The notes: generated by a model from the sequence alone, not told the origin. DNA of 64,000 nucleotides from Agromyces sp. NDB4Y10 (GCF_001620055.1 NZ_LQGY01000034.1:37347-101346); one strand, 5' to 3'. Positions 1 to 10,499 are shown, counted from the first letter of the stretch. Made by a program: numbers and translations.

Positions 1-1
1 G

Positions 2-1960
2 GAGGCGGCCGCCGCGGGAGACCTGCGGGTGGAGCACGGCGAGCTGCGGTACTTCGAGCACCGGTTCCCGCTCGCGCCCGGCTCGGCCGATGACGGCGCC
101 GACGCGCTGAACGTGCACGGACGACAGCACTACGAGCTCGTGAACTGGCAGCGCGCCGACGCCGAACTCAACTACCGGCGCTTCTTCGCGGTGAACGAGC
201 TCGCCGGCATCCGCGTGGAACGGCCCGACGTGTTCGACGGCACGCACGCCGAGATCGTCCGCTGGGTGCGCGAGGGCCTCGCCGACGGGCTGCGGGTCGA
301 CCACCCCGACGGGCTGGCCGCGCCGGGGGACTACCTCGACCGACTGGCCGACGCGACCGACGACGCCTACGTGCTCGTCGAGAAGATCCTCGAGGGCGAC
401 GAGCCGCTGCCGCCGCACTGGCGCACCGACGGCACGACCGGCTACGACGCGCTCGCCGACGTCGACCGGGTCCTGGTCGACCCGGCGGGGGAGGCCGCGC
501 TCGACGCCCTCGACGCCCGCCTCCGCGCCGAGACCGGCATCGACGGCCCGACCGACTGGCACGAGCTGATCCACGGCACCAAGCGCGGCATCGCCGACGG
601 CATCCTCCGCAGCGAGGTGCTCCGGCTCGAGCGGATGCTGCCCGACCCCCGACCGGCCGACGCCGCCGACGCGCTCGCCGAGCTCCTCGCGTGCTTCCCG
701 GTGTACCGCTCGTACCTCCCGGCCGGCCGCGAGCACCTCGACGAGGCCGCGCGGCTCGCGCGCGAGCACCGGCCCGACCTCGCGGCATCCGTCGACGCGC
801 TGCTGCCCGTGCTCGCCGATCCGACCCATCCGGTCGCCATCCGGTTCCAGCAGACGAGCGGCATGGTCATGGCGAAGGGCGTGGAGGACACGGCGTTCTA
901 CCGCTTCACGCGCCTCGGATCGCTCACCGAGGTCGGCGGCGACCCGTCGGAGTTCGCGATCGACGTCGCGGCCTTCCACGCCCGCCAGCTGCGGCGGCAC
1001 GCGGCGTGGCCGGCGTCGATGACGACCCTCTCGACGCACGACACCAAGCGCGGCGAGGACGTCCGCGCCCGCATCGACGTGCTCGCCGAGATCCCGGAAC
1101 GCTGGTCGCTCGAACTCGACGGGCTGCGCGCGACGGCCGGTTCCACGGGCGACGGCCCCTTCGACGCCCTGCTCTGGCAGGCGATCGTCGGAGCGTGGCC
1201 GCTCGAGCGCGAACGGGCGCACGCCTACGCCGACAAGGCGTCGCGCGAGGCATCCGTGTCGACGCACTGGACCGCGCCCGACGAGGCGTTCGAGCGGCGC
1301 ATGCACGAGGTCATCGACCGGGCGTTCGACGTGGCGGCCGTGCGCGAACGCCTCGACGCGTTCGTGGCGTGGCTCGCCCCCGCCGGCTGGTCCAACTCGC
1401 TCGCCGCGAAGCTGCTGCAGCTCACCATGCCGGGCGTGCCCGACGTCTACCAGGGCAGCGAGCTGTGGGAGACGAGCCTCGTCGACCCCGACAACCGCCG
1501 GCCGGTCGACTTCGACCTGCGGCGGCGCCTCCTGCGCGAGGTCGACGCCGGCTTCGAGCGCGGCGAGCTGCCGGACGTCGACGGGACCGCTGCGGCGAAG
1601 CTCCTTCTCACGTCGCGCGCCCTCCGGCTGCGGCGCGACCGCCCCGAGCGGTTCACGAGGTACACCCCGCTCGAGGTGGTCGGCGATGCGGCACGGCACG
1701 CGGTCGCGTTCGATCGCGGCGGCGCGATCACCGTGGCCACGCGACTCCCCGTCGCCCTCGCCGAGCGTGCCGGGGGCGACCCCGCGGCATCCGTCGGCCC
1801 CGAGGCCTGGGGCGACACCGAGGTGCTCGTGCGGCGGATGCCGCTGCGGGACGCACTCACCGGCCGGCGGTTCGACGGCGGCCGGGTGCGCCTCGCCGAC
1901 CTGCTCGCGACCTATCCCGTGGCCCTGCTCACCCCCGCCGAATCCGAGGAGACCCGATGA
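2..1960 (+). CDS. treY: Maltooligosyl trehalose synthase, 5'-truncated by window edge
   Basis: The reading frame is open from base 2, so only the last ~652 residues are present and the true start lies upstream. TreY is a GH13 enzyme that turns the reducing-end maltose unit of a maltooligosaccharide into a trehalosyl unit. Visible family motifs are [14 protein letters not shown] and [13 protein letters not shown] near the start, [30 protein letters not shown] and [14 protein letters not shown]. The stop overlaps the treZ start by four bases (ATGA), which implies translational coupling. A treX-type debranching gene would be expected upstream. Confidence 0.95.
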   Translation, partial: EAAAAGDLRVEHGELRYFEHRFPLAPGSADDGADALNVHGRQHYELVNWQRADAELNYRRFFAVNELAGIRVERPDVFDGTHAEIVRWVREGLADGLRVDHPDGLAAPGDYLDRLADATDDAYVLVEKILEGDEPLPPHWRTDGTTGYDALADVDRVLVDPAGEAALDALDARLRAETGIDGPTDWHELIHGTKRGIADGILRSEVLRLERMLPDPRPADAADALAELLACFPVYRSYLPAGREHLDEAARLAREHRPDLAASVDALLPVLADPTHPVAIRFQQTSGMVMAKGVEDTAFYRFTRLGSLTEVGGDPSEFAIDVAAFHARQLRRHAAWPASMTTLSTHDTKRGEDVRARIDVLAEIPERWSLELDGLRATAGSTGDGPFDALLWQAIVGAWPLERERAHAYADKASREASVSTHWTAPDEAFERRMHEVIDRAFDVAAVRERLDAFVAWLAPAGWSNSLAAKLLQLTMPGVPDVYQGSELWETSLVDPDNRRPVDFDLRRRLLREVDAGFERGELPDVDGTAAAKLLLTSRALRLRRDRPERFTRYTPLEVVGDAARHAVAFDRGGAITVATRLPVALAERAGGDPAASVGPEAWGDTEVLVRRMPLRDALTGRRFDGGRVRLADLLATYPVALLTPAESEETR

Positions 1961-3708
1961 CCGTGGAGCTCTGGGCGCCCATCCCGCAGCGGGTGGTGCT
2001 CCGCCGGCCCGGCCACGACGACCTGCCGATGCGGCGCGACGACGCCGGTCACTGGCGCGCCGAGGTCGACCTCGCCGTCGGCGACGAGTACGGCTTCGTC
2101 CTCGATGACGACGACCGGGCCCTGCCCGACCCGCGGTCGCGCCGCCAGCCGCGCGGCGTCCACGACCTCAGCGCGGCCGTCGACCTCGGGGCGCACGAGT
2201 GGGCGGATGCCGCATGGCCGGGCCGCGAGCTCGCGGGCGGGGTGATCTACGAGCTGCACCTCGGCACGTTCACGCCCGAGGGCACCCTCGACTCCGCCAT
2301 CGACCGCCTCGACCACCTCGTCGACCTCGGCGTCGACTTCGTCGAGCTGCTGCCCGTGAACGCGTTCAACGGCACCCACAACTGGGGCTACGACGGCGTG
2401 CTCTGGTATGCCGTCCACGAGGGGTACGGCGGGCCGGCCGCCTACCAGCGGTTCGTCGACGCGTGCCACGCGCGCGGCCTCGGCGTGATCCAGGACGTCG
2501 TGTACAACCACCTCGGCCCGAGCGGCAACTACCTGCCGCGGTTCGGACCCTACCTCCGCGCGGCCGAGCGCAACACCTGGGGCGACTCGGTGAACCTCGA
2601 CGAGCCCGAGGTGCGCCGCTACATCGTCGACAACGCGATGATGTGGCTGCGCGACTTCCACGTCGACGGCCTGCGGCTCGACGCGGTGCACGCCCTGCGC
2701 GACGGCTCCGAGCGGCACATCCTGCAGGAGCTGGCGGAGCACGCGGACGCGCTCTCGGTAGACCTCGGCCGACCGCTCACGCTCATCGCCGAGTCCGACC
2801 TCAACGACCCGAAGCTGATCACCCCGCGCGACGCCGGCGGCTACGGCCTCACCGCGCAGTGGAGCGACGACCACCACCACGCCATGCACGTCGCGCTCAC
2901 GGGCGAGACGGCGGGCTACTACGCCGACTTCGCGTCGCTCGACGCGCTCGTGAAGACGACGACGCGGGGGTTCTTCCACGACGGCACCTTCTCGTCGTTC
3001 CGCGGCCGCGACCACGGCTTCCCCATCGACCCCGCGACGCCCACGTGGCGCCTCGTCACGTTCACGCAGGACCACGATCAGGTGGGCAACCGCGCGACGG
3101 GCGACCGCATCTCGCAGACCCTGTCCGAGCCGCGGCTCGCGATCGCGGCGGTCCTGAACCTCACGACGCCGTACACGCCCATGCTCTTCATGGGCGAGGA
3201 GTGGGGCGCGTCGACGCCGTGGCAGTTCTTCACGTCGCATCCGGAACCCGAGCTCGGGCGGGCCACCGCCGAGGGCCGCATCGCCGAGTTCGCCCGCATG
3301 GGCTGGGATGAGTCGGTCGTGCCCGACCCGCAGGATCCCGAGACGTTCCGCCGGTCGAAGCTCGACTGGGCCGAGCCGACGGATGGCGCGAACGCCCGCC
3401 TGCTCGACCTGCACCGCCGCCTGATCGCCCTCCGCCGCGCGCGGCCCGAGCTCACCGACCCGGCGTTCGGCCACACGAGCGCCTGGGCGGATGACGCGAC
3501 CAAGCGGTTCCGCATGGAACGCGGTGCGCCCGGCGCGCCCGAACGCGTCGTCGTGCTGGCGAACCTCGGCCCCGACGCCTGGCAGGTCGAACTCGGCGAA
3601 CCCGCGAGCATCCTGCTGACCACGGGCCCGGCGCTCGCCGACGAGGTCCCGGCCGACGGAGTGCTGGCGCTGCCCGCCGAGTCGGCGGCCGTCCTGCTCG
3701 TGCACTGA
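1957..3708 (+). CDS. treZ: Malto-oligosyltrehalose trehalohydrolase
   Basis: This 583-residue GH13 enzyme cleaves trehalose from the maltooligosyltrehalose made by TreY, giving the cytoplasmic TreY/TreZ trehalose route. An N-terminal CBM48-like segment ([16 protein letters not shown], residues ~1-90) precedes the barrel. Catalytic residues by position are D242 ([10 protein letters not shown]), E279 (IAESDLND) and D374 (QDHDQVGN). [18 protein letters not shown] is the usual substrate-loop signature. The ATG at 1957 sits inside the treY stop (ATGA), so the two are co-translated. Length is normal for the family. Confidence 0.96.
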   Translation: MTVELWAPIPQRVVLRRPGHDDLPMRRDDAGHWRAEVDLAVGDEYGFVLDDDDRALPDPRSRRQPRGVHDLSAAVDLGAHEWADAAWPGRELAGGVIYELHLGTFTPEGTLDSAIDRLDHLVDLGVDFVELLPVNAFNGTHNWGYDGVLWYAVHEGYGGPAAYQRFVDACHARGLGVIQDVVYNHLGPSGNYLPRFGPYLRAAERNTWGDSVNLDEPEVRRYIVDNAMMWLRDFHVDGLRLDAVHALRDGSERHILQELAEHADALSVDLGRPLTLIAESDLNDPKLITPRDAGGYGLTAQWSDDHHHAMHVALTGETAGYYADFASLDALVKTTTRGFFHDGTFSSFRGRDHGFPIDPATPTWRLVTFTQDHDQVGNRATGDRISQTLSEPRLAIAAVLNLTTPYTPMLFMGEEWGASTPWQFFTSHPEPELGRATAEGRIAEFARMGWDESVVPDPQDPETFRRSKLDWAEPTDGANARLLDLHRRLIALRRARPELTDPAFGHTSAWADDATKRFRMERGAPGAPERVVVLANLGPDAWQVELGEPASILLTTGPALADEVPADGVLALPAESAAVLLVH

Positions 3709-3823
3709 TCGCCGGGACGGCGCCGACTCGGGGGCCGCCCTGAGGACGACGTCGGGACCGGCCCCCTACTGTTCGGCCATGGACACCCTTCACCACGAGC
3801 GCTCCTCCGGAGGCGCCCGCACC

Positions 3824-4906
3824 ATGACCCGACGCCCGACGACGATGGTCGGCATCGTCGTCATCCTCGGTGCACTCGCGTTGAGCGCGTGCACCGGTCT
3901 TCCGTCCGCGCCCGCCGAGACGACGGATGCCGCTCCGCCCCCGACCGAGACGGCCACGCCGGCCCCGACGCCGGTGCCCGGATCGGTCGCGCCGGAGTCG
4001 CGCTACGACCTCGACTGCGACGACCTCGTCCCGGCGGACCTCGTGTCCGCGCTGATGGGCGATGCGGTCGGTCCCGCCGACCCCCTCGCGACGGCCGCGA
4101 GCGCCGGACCCTCGATTCCGCGCATGACCTCCGTCGTCGCCATCGGCGGCCTCGCGTGCGAGTGGAGCAACGGCGAGCCCAACAACAGCCAGTTCGGCAC
4201 CAACCCCGCGTACGTCGGGCTGCTCGTGACGGTGGTCCCGATGCCGGATGCCGGTTGGTCGTCCCGCGCGACGAAGTACGGGATGCCGCAGCCGGGGGAG
4301 TGGTGCGAGGCGAGCTTCTGCTCGATGACCCGCGCGACGGCCGACGCCTGGGTCGCCGCGGAGAGCCGCCTCGGTGAGGAGGTCGCCGCCGACTCGGCCG
4401 CCGCCGCCGCGGTCGCGGATGCCGCGGCCGCCGCGATCGAGGCGGCGAGCCCGTCCGCCGCCCCGACGCAGCCCGACTCCGCGATCCCGACGGAGTGCGA
4501 GGCGCTCGTGCCGACCACCGCCGTCGAGTCGCTCACCGGGACGAGCGGTCTCGTCGCCACCACGTCGGCCGGGGGCTGGAGCGAGTGGGCCGAGGCCATG
4601 TCGATCGCGGGGAACGGCTGGTGCCGGTGGACCACTCCCGACACCGAGGAGTCGGTGGCCGCCGTCTCGTGGATCCGCGGCGGTCGCTGGGCCGCCGACC
4701 GCCTGGACGAGGCGGGGGCGCTCGTGCCGGCGGGATCCGACCCGGGGCTGGATCTCACCGCACCCGACCGCGCGCTCCTGCGATGCACCGAGTACACGTG
4801 CACGGTGGACCTCGTCGTAGGCGCGGACTGGCTCCAGGTGCAGTCTGACGACGAGGGCCAGGCGGTCGCGATCGCGCGCGAGGTCGCCGCGGGACTCCTC
4901 GGCTGA
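3824..4906 (+). CDS. Putative lipoprotein, unknown function
   Basis: A 360-residue exported protein. The chosen ATG lies 10 bases after a strong GGAGG (3809-3813) and gives a standard signal: basic MTRRPT, a hydrophobic core and lipobox LSAC. A Thr/Pro/Glu-rich linker follows. Two similar halves each hold a Cys pair and a W-S/T context (CEWSN..., CRWTT...), which suggests a duplicated domain. An alternative start at ATG 3779 would be leaderless (TACTGT six bases upstream) but would put a long hydrophilic stretch before the signal. I do not recognise the family. It may be surface-associated because it is a predicted lipoprotein. Confidence 0.72.
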   Translation: MTRRPTTMVGIVVILGALALSACTGLPSAPAETTDAAPPPTETATPAPTPVPGSVAPESRYDLDCDDLVPADLVSALMGDAVGPADPLATAASAGPSIPRMTSVVAIGGLACEWSNGEPNNSQFGTNPAYVGLLVTVVPMPDAGWSSRATKYGMPQPGEWCEASFCSMTRATADAWVAAESRLGEEVAADSAAAAAVADAAAAAIEAASPSAAPTQPDSAIPTECEALVPTTAVESLTGTSGLVATTSAGGWSEWAEAMSIAGNGWCRWTTPDTEESVAAVSWIRGGRWAADRLDEAGALVPAGSDPGLDLTAPDRALLRCTEYTCTVDLVVGADWLQVQSDDEGQAVAIAREVAAGLLG

Positions 4907-4915
4907 TCCAGAACG

Positions 4916-4943
4916 GCCCGGTCGGACTCAGCTCCGACCGGGC
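4916..4943. terminator. Bidirectional hairpin terminator
   Basis: A perfect 11-bp inverted repeat (GCCCGGTCGGA / TCCGACCGGGC) with a 6-base loop lies between two convergent genes. It contains the stop codon of the minus-strand gene, so it probably serves both. Confidence 0.7.
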
Positions 4944-5239
4944 AGGTTCAGCTCGTCGGGATCGACCTCGACGTCGCCCGCGTCGTCGGGGCCACCAGTG
5001 CCCGGCACCGCGCGGATCCGCGACTCGTCGACGTCGTCGGCGACCCGGTCGGGGACGGGGTCGGACTGCTTGGCCGCCGTCTCGTTCTCCGAGCTCGGGC
5101 TCGTGCGCTCGTCGTCCGGATTCGTGTTGGCGCCGGGGATGTCGTCGCCGGACCCGCTCGTGTCCGCCCGGGGCGGCGGCGGGCCGTCCTCGCCCTCGCC
5201 GGCGGCGAAGCGCGAGAGGATGTCGTCGTTGTCGCTCAT
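4928..5239 (-). CDS. Acidic hypothetical protein, 103 aa
   Basis: A short, strongly acidic, Pro/Asp/Glu-rich protein (starts MSDNDDILSRFAAGEGED, ends DELNLPGRS) with no membrane segment and probably little fixed structure. The start is supported by a -10 element TAGCGT (5251-5246) six bases upstream of ATG, which fits a leaderless transcript. It lies just downstream of ku on the same strand with a 62-base gap. I cannot assign a function. Confidence 0.7.
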   Translation of the reverse strand: MSDNDDILSRFAAGEGEDGPPPPRADTSGSGDDIPGANTNPDDERTSPSSENETAAKQSDPVPDRVADDVDESRIRAVPGTGGPDDAGDVEVDPDELNLPGRS

Positions 5240-5301
5240 GGCGCCACGCTACGTCGGCGCGACCGCGAGGGCACAGGGGTTGACGCTCCCGCGGCGGGCC
5301 G

Positions 5302-6243
5302 TCAGCCCGCCTTCTTCGACGTGCGGCGCTTCGCCGCGGGCTTCTCCTCGTCGTCGCCCTTCGACGAGCCCTTGGCGGCGCCCTTGGCGGTGGACTTCCG
5401 CGCGGCGGGCTTCTTCGCGGGCTTCTTCTCCGCGTCCTCGTCCTCGGCGGCGCCTCCGCCCCCGCGCTTCGCGGCGATGGACTGCCGCAGGGCCTCCATG
5501 AGGTCGATGACCTCGCCGCCCTCCTCCTCGGGCTGCTCGCCGAACGTCGCCGCGGTGTCGATCGCGTCGCCCTGTTCGAGCTTCGCCTGGATGAGGGTGC
5601 GCAGTTCCTGCTGGTACTCGTCGACGAACTCCTCGGGGTCGAAGTCGCTCGAGAGGCTCTCGATCAGCTGCTTCGACAGCTCGAGCTCCTTCGACGTGAT
5701 CTTCGCGGGCTCGTCGAGCGCGGGGAACTTCGCCTCGCGGACCTCGTCGCTCCACCGCAGCGTCTGCACCATGAGCACGTCGCCGAACACGCGGAGCGCC
5801 GCGAGCCGCGTCTTCTGCCGCAGCGCCATCCGCACGACCGCCGTGCGCTCGGTGGACTCGAGCGCCTCGCGCAGCAGCACGTAGGCCTTGTTCGATGCCG
5901 AGTCGGGTTCGAGGTAGTAGCTGCGGTCGAACATGATCGGGTCGATCTGCTCGGTGGGCACGAACTCGACGACCTCGATCTCGCGGCTTCGCTCGGCGGG
6001 CAGCGACTTCAGGTCCTCGTCGGTGATGATGACGGTGCGGTCCCCGTCGTCGTACGCCTTGTCGATGTGCTGGTAGGGCACGACCTCGCCGTCGATCTCG
6101 CACACGCGCTGGTAGCGGATCCGACCGCCGTCCTTGTCGTGCACCTGGTGCAGGGACACGTCGTGGTCCTCGGTGGCGCTGTACAGCTTGACGGGCACAT
6201 TGACCAGGCCGAATGTGACCGCCCCTTTCCAGACGGCTCGCAT
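5302..6243 (-). CDS. ku: Non-homologous end-joining protein Ku
   Basis: Bacterial Ku (313 residues) forms a homodimeric ring on DNA double-strand ends and recruits LigD. The N-terminus MRAVWKGAVTFGLVNVPVKLYSAT and the core IRYQRVCEIDGEVVPY and MFDRSYYLEPD are diagnostic. A Lys/Ala-rich tail from about residue 270 (KKPAKKPAARKSTAKGAAKG) is the DNA-binding extension typical of actinobacterial Ku. The frame stays open further upstream, but the conserved N-terminus fixes the start at 6243. It is divergent from ligD with only 70 bases between starts, so both share one regulatory region. Confidence 0.96.
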   Translation of the reverse strand: MRAVWKGAVTFGLVNVPVKLYSATEDHDVSLHQVHDKDGGRIRYQRVCEIDGEVVPYQHIDKAYDDGDRTVIITDEDLKSLPAERSREIEVVEFVPTEQIDPIMFDRSYYLEPDSASNKAYVLLREALESTERTAVVRMALRQKTRLAALRVFGDVLMVQTLRWSDEVREAKFPALDEPAKITSKELELSKQLIESLSSDFDPEEFVDEYQQELRTLIQAKLEQGDAIDTAATFGEQPEEEGGEVIDLMEALRQSIAAKRGGGGAAEDEDAEKKPAKKPAARKSTAKGAAKGSSKGDDEEKPAAKRRTSKKAG

Positions 6244-6313
6244 CCCTTTAGTAGACACCCGCGGATGCCGCCAGCGGTACCCCTTGCGGGATCCGGCCCG
6301 GCAGGATGGGGTC

Positions 6314-8800
6314 ATGGCGCAGGGCCCGTACCAGATGGTCGACGTCGACGGACGGCGGCTGCGCCTGACGAGCCTCGACAAGGTCATGTACCCGGAGACG
6401 GGCATGACCAAGGGCGAGATGATCGCGTACTACGCCGAGATCGCCCCGGTTATGCTGCCGCACCTGGCCGGTCGGCCGATCACGCGCAAGCGGTGGGTGA
6501 ACGGCGTGGGCACGCCGCAGCATCCGGAGCAGGCCTTCTTCGAGAAGCACCTCGAGGAGCACGCGCCGGACTGGATCCGCCGGGGCGTGCAGCACCACAG
6601 CGACGGCGACAAGTCGTACCCGATGGCCGACAGCCGGGCGACGCTCGTCTGGTTGGCGCAGATGGGCGCGATCGAGCTGCACGTGCCGCAGTGGCGATTC
6701 ACGCCCGCGGGCGACCAGGGCAACCCGGACCGGATGGTCTTCGACCTCGACCCGGGCGAGGGCATGGGGCTGCCCGAGTGCGCGGAGGTCGCCCGCATGG
6801 TCCGCGGCATCCTCGCGGGCATGGGGCTCGACGCGGTGCCCGTCACGAGCGGCAGCAAGGGCATCCACCTGTACGCCGCGCTCGACGGCTCGCAGACCTC
6901 GGAACAGATCTCCGCGGTCGCGCACGAGCTGGCGAAGGCGCTCGAGGCCGACCACCCGGACCTCATCGTGTCGAGCATGAAGAAGAGCATCCGCGGCGGC
7001 CGGGTGCTCATCGACTGGAGCCAGAACAACGGGAAGAAGACGACCATCGCGCCGTACTCGCTGCGGGGCCGGTTCCGCCCCACCGTGGCGGCGCCGCGCA
7101 CGTGGGAGGAGCTCGACGACCCGGAGCTGCGGCACCTCGAGGCCGACGAGGTGGTCGCCCTCGTCGCCGAGCGGGGCGACCCGATGCTGGCGGTGACGCA
7201 GGCGTCGGCCGAGGGCCCGCTCAGCACGTACCTGTCCATGCGCACCGCGGGCGCGACCCCCGAGCCGATGCCCGAGTCGCCGTGGGGCGTCGCGAACGAC
7301 GGCGACCCGCGGTTCGTGATCCAGGAGCACCACGCCCGCCGGCTCCACTACGACCTGCGGCTCGAGCGGGACGGCGTGCTGAAGAGCTGGGCGGTGCCGA
7401 AGGGCGTGCCCGAGACGGCCCAGCGCAACAGCCTCGCCGTGCAGACCGAGGACCACCCGATGGAGTACCTCGTCTTCGAGGGCACCATCCCCGACGGACA
7501 GTACGGTGCGGGCTCGATGACGGTGTGGGACACCGGCACGTACGAGACCGAGAAGTGGCGCGACGACGAGGTCATCTTCACGCTCTCCGGTCGCGTCGGC
7601 GGTCCGCTCGGCCGCGTGCGGCTCGCGCTCATCCGGACCGAGGGCGAGGGCGAGAAGAGCCAGTGGCTGCTGCACCGCATGAAGGAGCAGCAGCACGCGT
7701 CGGCCGCGGAGCCGACCCGGGCCGAGACGGAGCCCGCCGCCCGGGCCACGGTCGCCGACCCCGCGCCGCCGGCCGCCCGCCGGCCGCGGGCCCGCGGCGG
7801 ATCCGCGCCATCCGCTCGACTGCCGGCCGTGCCGAAGCCGATGTTGGCGACCTCGGGCACCATCGGCCGCGTGACGGGCGACGACTGGGCGCTCGAGTGG
7901 AAGTGGGACGGCATCCGCGTGATCGCCCAGGTCGAGGACGGCGAGACCCGGCTCGTGAGCCGGAACGGCATCGACGTCACCGCCACCTATCCGGAGCTCG
8001 GCGAACTCGCACGCGTGCTCCGCGCCGACGCGGTCGTCGACGGCGAGATCGTCGCGCTCGACGAGGCCGAGCGCCCCGACTTCGGGCTGCTGCAGCGGCG
8101 CATGAACCTGTCGAAGCCGCGCGAGATCGAGGCGGCCGCGGCATCCGTGCCGGTCGTGCTGCACCTGTTCGACGTGCTCGAGGTCGCGGGCACGGCGACG
8201 GTCGACGAGCCGTACGAGCGGCGGCGCGAGCGGCTCGAGCGGCTCGTGCGGCGTCGCGACGACGTCCCGGTCGACCTGCCGGCCGGCGTCGGGATGCCGC
8301 CCGAGGAGGCGCTCGAGGAGGCCCGCCGCCTCGGCCTCGAGGGGCTCGTCGCCAAGCGCCGCCGGTCGACCTACCGTCCCGGGGCGCGCAGCGACGACTG
8401 GGTGAAGGTCAAGCTGTCGCGCACGCAGGAGGTCGTGGTCGTGGGGTATCGGCGGGGCGTGGGCGGCCGTGCCGGTCGCATCCGCTCGCTGCTGCTCGGC
8501 GTGCCGACGGCCGAGGGCGGATGGCGCTACGCGGGCCGGGTCGGTTCGGGCCTGCGTGAGCGCGACGCCGAACGCCTGCTCGAGCGGCTCGACGGGATGA
8601 GCGTGCCGGAGCCGCCGGTGCCGGGCGTCCCCGGCGAGGATCTCGTCGACGCCGTCTGGGTCCGACCCGAGCTGGTGGGCGAGATCGAGTTCGGCGAGTG
8701 GACGCGCACGGGGGTCGCCCGGCACCCCAGGTGGCGCGGACTGCGACCCGACAAGCGGCCGGAGGACATCCGGCTGGAGGAGCCGCAGGACGGCGCCTGA
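6314..8800 (+). CDS. ligD: NHEJ DNA ligase LigD (polymerase-phosphoesterase-ligase)
   Basis: LigD seals Ku-bound double-strand breaks. The 828-residue protein has the domain order POL (~25-280; metal Asp pair in DLDPGEG, D144/D146), 3'-phosphoesterase (~330-460; HHARRLHYDLRLE, H339/H340), an Ala/Arg/Pro linker, then an ATP-dependent ligase (~510-800) with nucleotidyl lysine K530 in KWDG. This is the mycobacterial order, with all three activities in one chain. The start at 6314 is six bases after a weak -10 (CAGGAT). It is paired divergently with ku. Confidence 0.96.
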   Translation: MAQGPYQMVDVDGRRLRLTSLDKVMYPETGMTKGEMIAYYAEIAPVMLPHLAGRPITRKRWVNGVGTPQHPEQAFFEKHLEEHAPDWIRRGVQHHSDGDKSYPMADSRATLVWLAQMGAIELHVPQWRFTPAGDQGNPDRMVFDLDPGEGMGLPECAEVARMVRGILAGMGLDAVPVTSGSKGIHLYAALDGSQTSEQISAVAHELAKALEADHPDLIVSSMKKSIRGGRVLIDWSQNNGKKTTIAPYSLRGRFRPTVAAPRTWEELDDPELRHLEADEVVALVAERGDPMLAVTQASAEGPLSTYLSMRTAGATPEPMPESPWGVANDGDPRFVIQEHHARRLHYDLRLERDGVLKSWAVPKGVPETAQRNSLAVQTEDHPMEYLVFEGTIPDGQYGAGSMTVWDTGTYETEKWRDDEVIFTLSGRVGGPLGRVRLALIRTEGEGEKSQWLLHRMKEQQHASAAEPTRAETEPAARATVADPAPPAARRPRARGGSAPSARLPAVPKPMLATSGTIGRVTGDDWALEWKWDGIRVIAQVEDGETRLVSRNGIDVTATYPELGELARVLRADAVVDGEIVALDEAERPDFGLLQRRMNLSKPREIEAAAASVPVVLHLFDVLEVAGTATVDEPYERRRERLERLVRRRDDVPVDLPAGVGMPPEEALEEARRLGLEGLVAKRRRSTYRPGARSDDWVKVKLSRTQEVVVVGYRRGVGGRAGRIRSLLLGVPTAEGGWRYAGRVGSGLRERDAERLLERLDGMSVPEPPVPGVPGEDLVDAVWVRPELVGEIEFGEWTRTGVARHPRWRGLRPDKRPEDIRLEEPQDGA

Positions 8801-8835
8801 GGTCGTTCAGGGGAACGCGGTTGCCCGAACGACCT
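8800..8835 (+). terminator. Probable terminator after ligD
   Basis: Stem AGGTCGTTC/GAACGACCT (9 bp) with an 18-base loop begins at the last base of the ligD stop codon. There is no T-run, as is common in this GC range. Confidence 0.4.
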
Positions 8836-8911
8836 GTGAATCGACGTACAGAGCGGTCATTGTGGAACAAGATGAGTGCGGTCGCCCCCGAACGGGGGTA
8901 CCGTGTGCCCC

Positions 8912-9259
8912 GTGGGCACTCTCTATTACGGCGATTCCGGTACTCCGGTCGAGGTCGAGGATCGCGCGCTCGCGCATCTGAAGATCGCGATCACGACGAA
9001 GCTGCGACGCGGCGAGAGCTTCATGCTCTCGTGGCGCCACGGCCACGACCAGCCTCGCGGGCGCAGCTCGCTCTGGCTGCACCCCGCCATCCCGCTCCGC
9101 TTCGTCTTCGAAGAGGTCGAGGCCGGCGAACTCAGCCGCGACTGGATCGAAGAACTCATGCGGTCCGCGAACTCCGGCGGCGGCATCCAGCTCGACCCCG
9201 AGCGGATGGCGAAGGAACTGGGCACGCACGTCGGGCCGAAGCCCGTCGAAGCGGCCTGA
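8912..9259 (+). CDS. DUF7882 family protein, copy 1
   Basis: A 115-residue protein starting at GTG (VGTLYYGDSGTPVEVEDRALAHLKIAI). The core pattern EDRALAHLK..I..KLRRGESF, then GRSSLWLHP.IPLRF and WIEELMRSANS, is shared with two other genes here (13290 and 14622). A -10 TACCGT (8899-8904) lies seven bases before the GTG, which suggests a leaderless mRNA and decides the start. Members are often labelled as ATP-dependent DNA ligase in annotations, but there is no KxDG or other ligase motif. It directly follows ligD on the same strand. Function is unknown. Confidence 0.85.
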   Translation: MGTLYYGDSGTPVEVEDRALAHLKIAITTKLRRGESFMLSWRHGHDQPRGRSSLWLHPAIPLRFVFEEVEAGELSRDWIEELMRSANSGGGIQLDPERMAKELGTHVGPKPVEAA

Positions 9260-9286
9260 CCCGGGGGGTACGCCGGTCCGACGCAT

Positions 9287-9312
9287 CCGGCCGTCCGCTA
9301 CGGGACGGCCGG
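9287..9312. terminator. Bidirectional hairpin terminator
   Basis: Perfect 10-bp stem CCGGCCGTCC/GGACGGCCGG with a 6-base loop, between the convergent DUF7882 and desaturase genes. Confidence 0.65.
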
Positions 9313-9326
9313 CATTCGCCATGCCG

Positions 9327-10499
9327 TCAGCGGCGGCGCAGCTCGCCCGCCGCGGGGCAGTCGAAGGGATCCCGGGCGGCGAGCCCGACCCGGTTCAGGT
9401 ACTCCACGACGATCCCGTACGAGCGCATGAGGGTCGTCTCGGTATAGGGGATGTCGAGGGAGCGGCAGTGCTCCCGCACGATGTCGCGCGCCTTGCCGAG
9501 GTGCGGGCGCGGCATGCTCGGGAACAGGTGGTGCTCGACCTGGTGGTTGAGACCGCCCATCAGCGGGCTGGTCCACCGGCCCGTGATGTTGCGCGAGGTC
9601 AGCACCTGCTTGCTCAGGAAGTCGAGCTTCGCGCCGGCCGGCACGAGCGGCATGCCCTTGTGGTTCGGGGCGAACGAGGCGCCCATGTAGACGCCGAAGA
9701 CGGCCAGCTGCACCCCGAGGAACGCGAACGCCATCCCGAGCGGCAGGAACCAGAACACGACGCCCACGTACAGTGCGAGACGCGTGCCGATGAGCCCGAG
9801 CTCGAGCGCACGGCCGGGCACGGCGCGCCGCTCGAAGAGCGACCGGATCGACGTCACGTGCAGGTTGATGCCCTCGAGCATCAGCAGGGGGAAGAAGAGC
9901 CACCCCTGGCGCTGTGTGATCCAGCGGATGAGACCGCGCTGCTTCGCCGCCGACTCCTCGGTGAACGAGACGGTGTCGAACTCGATGTCCGGATCCTTGC
10001 CGACCTGGTTCGGGTTGGCGTGGTGCCGGGTGTGCTTGGTCATCCACCACTGGTAGCTGATGCCCACCACGGCGGTCGCGACCACCCGGCCGACACGGTC
10101 GTTCGCCTTGCCCGACGACATCACCGCGCGGTGCGAGGCCTCGTGCGCGAAGAACGCGAACTGCGTGAAGATGATGCCGAGCGCCGCGGCGATGAGCAGC
10201 TGGAACCACGAGTCGCCGAGCAGGACGAACCCGGCGATGGCGCCGCCGAGGGCGACTGCCAGCCCGCCCACGAGCAGGCTGTAGAACCACGGCGTGCGTC
10301 GCAGCAGGCCGCTCTCCTTGATGACCTGCGAGAGCGCGGAGTAGCTCTGGGTGACCGCGGGACGGTTCCCGCGGGGCGAGGTGGAGCGAACGGCACCGAG
10401 GTGCGCGGAAGGGCTGAGCGTCGTGATGATCCGGCCTGTCGTCGTCGTCGACTTCCCAGCCGGTGTAGCACGAGCGAATGCCCGCTGCAGATATCGCAA
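9327..10499 (-). CDS. Membrane fatty-acid (acyl) desaturase
   Basis: An integral membrane di-iron desaturase that introduces double bonds into membrane acyl chains. Three histidine clusters are visible: HEASH, HTRHH and HQVEHH, along with several hydrophobic helices. Conserved N-terminal sequence begins at about LGAVRSTSPRGNRPAVTQSYSALSQ. The start is uncertain: no in-frame ATG exists and no GTG or TTG occurs near the conserved beginning. Options are TTG at 10499 (used here), GTG at 10568 or 10559, or a rare ATC near 10430 preceded by GGGAAG. The gene follows topoisomerase IB on the same strand with a promoter-sized gap. Function is secure, the 5' end is not. Confidence 0.88.
   Translation of the reverse strand: MRYLQRAFARATPAGKSTTTTGRIITTLSPSAHLGAVRSTSPRGNRPAVTQSYSALSQVIKESGLLRRTPWFYSLLVGGLAVALGGAIAGFVLLGDSWFQLLIAAALGIIFTQFAFFAHEASHRAVMSSGKANDRVGRVVATAVVGISYQWWMTKHTRHHANPNQVGKDPDIEFDTVSFTEESAAKQRGLIRWITQRQGWLFFPLLMLEGINLHVTSIRSLFERRAVPGRALELGLIGTRLALYVGVVFWFLPLGMAFAFLGVQLAVFGVYMGASFAPNHKGMPLVPAGAKLDFLSKQVLTSRNITGRWTSPLMGGLNHQVEHHLFPSMPRPHLGKARDIVREHCRSLDIPYTETTLMRSYGIVVEYLNRVGLAARDPFDCPAAGELRRR

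Noticed and set aside
1912..3705. A ~600-codon antisense frame across treZ
   Set aside because: Composition is that of an antisense shadow (Arg/Val/His-rich), with no recognisable domain; treZ on the plus strand is certain.
3731..3766. GGGGGCC ... GGCCCCC as terminator after treZ
   Set aside because: The arms are short and the loop exceeds 20 bases in a G/C-rich background, so it is not distinguishable from chance.
8912..9259. DUF7882 genes as ATP-dependent DNA ligases
   Set aside because: The proteins are ~110 residues and have no KxDG nucleotidyl motif. The ligase label seen in annotations is not supported by sequence.
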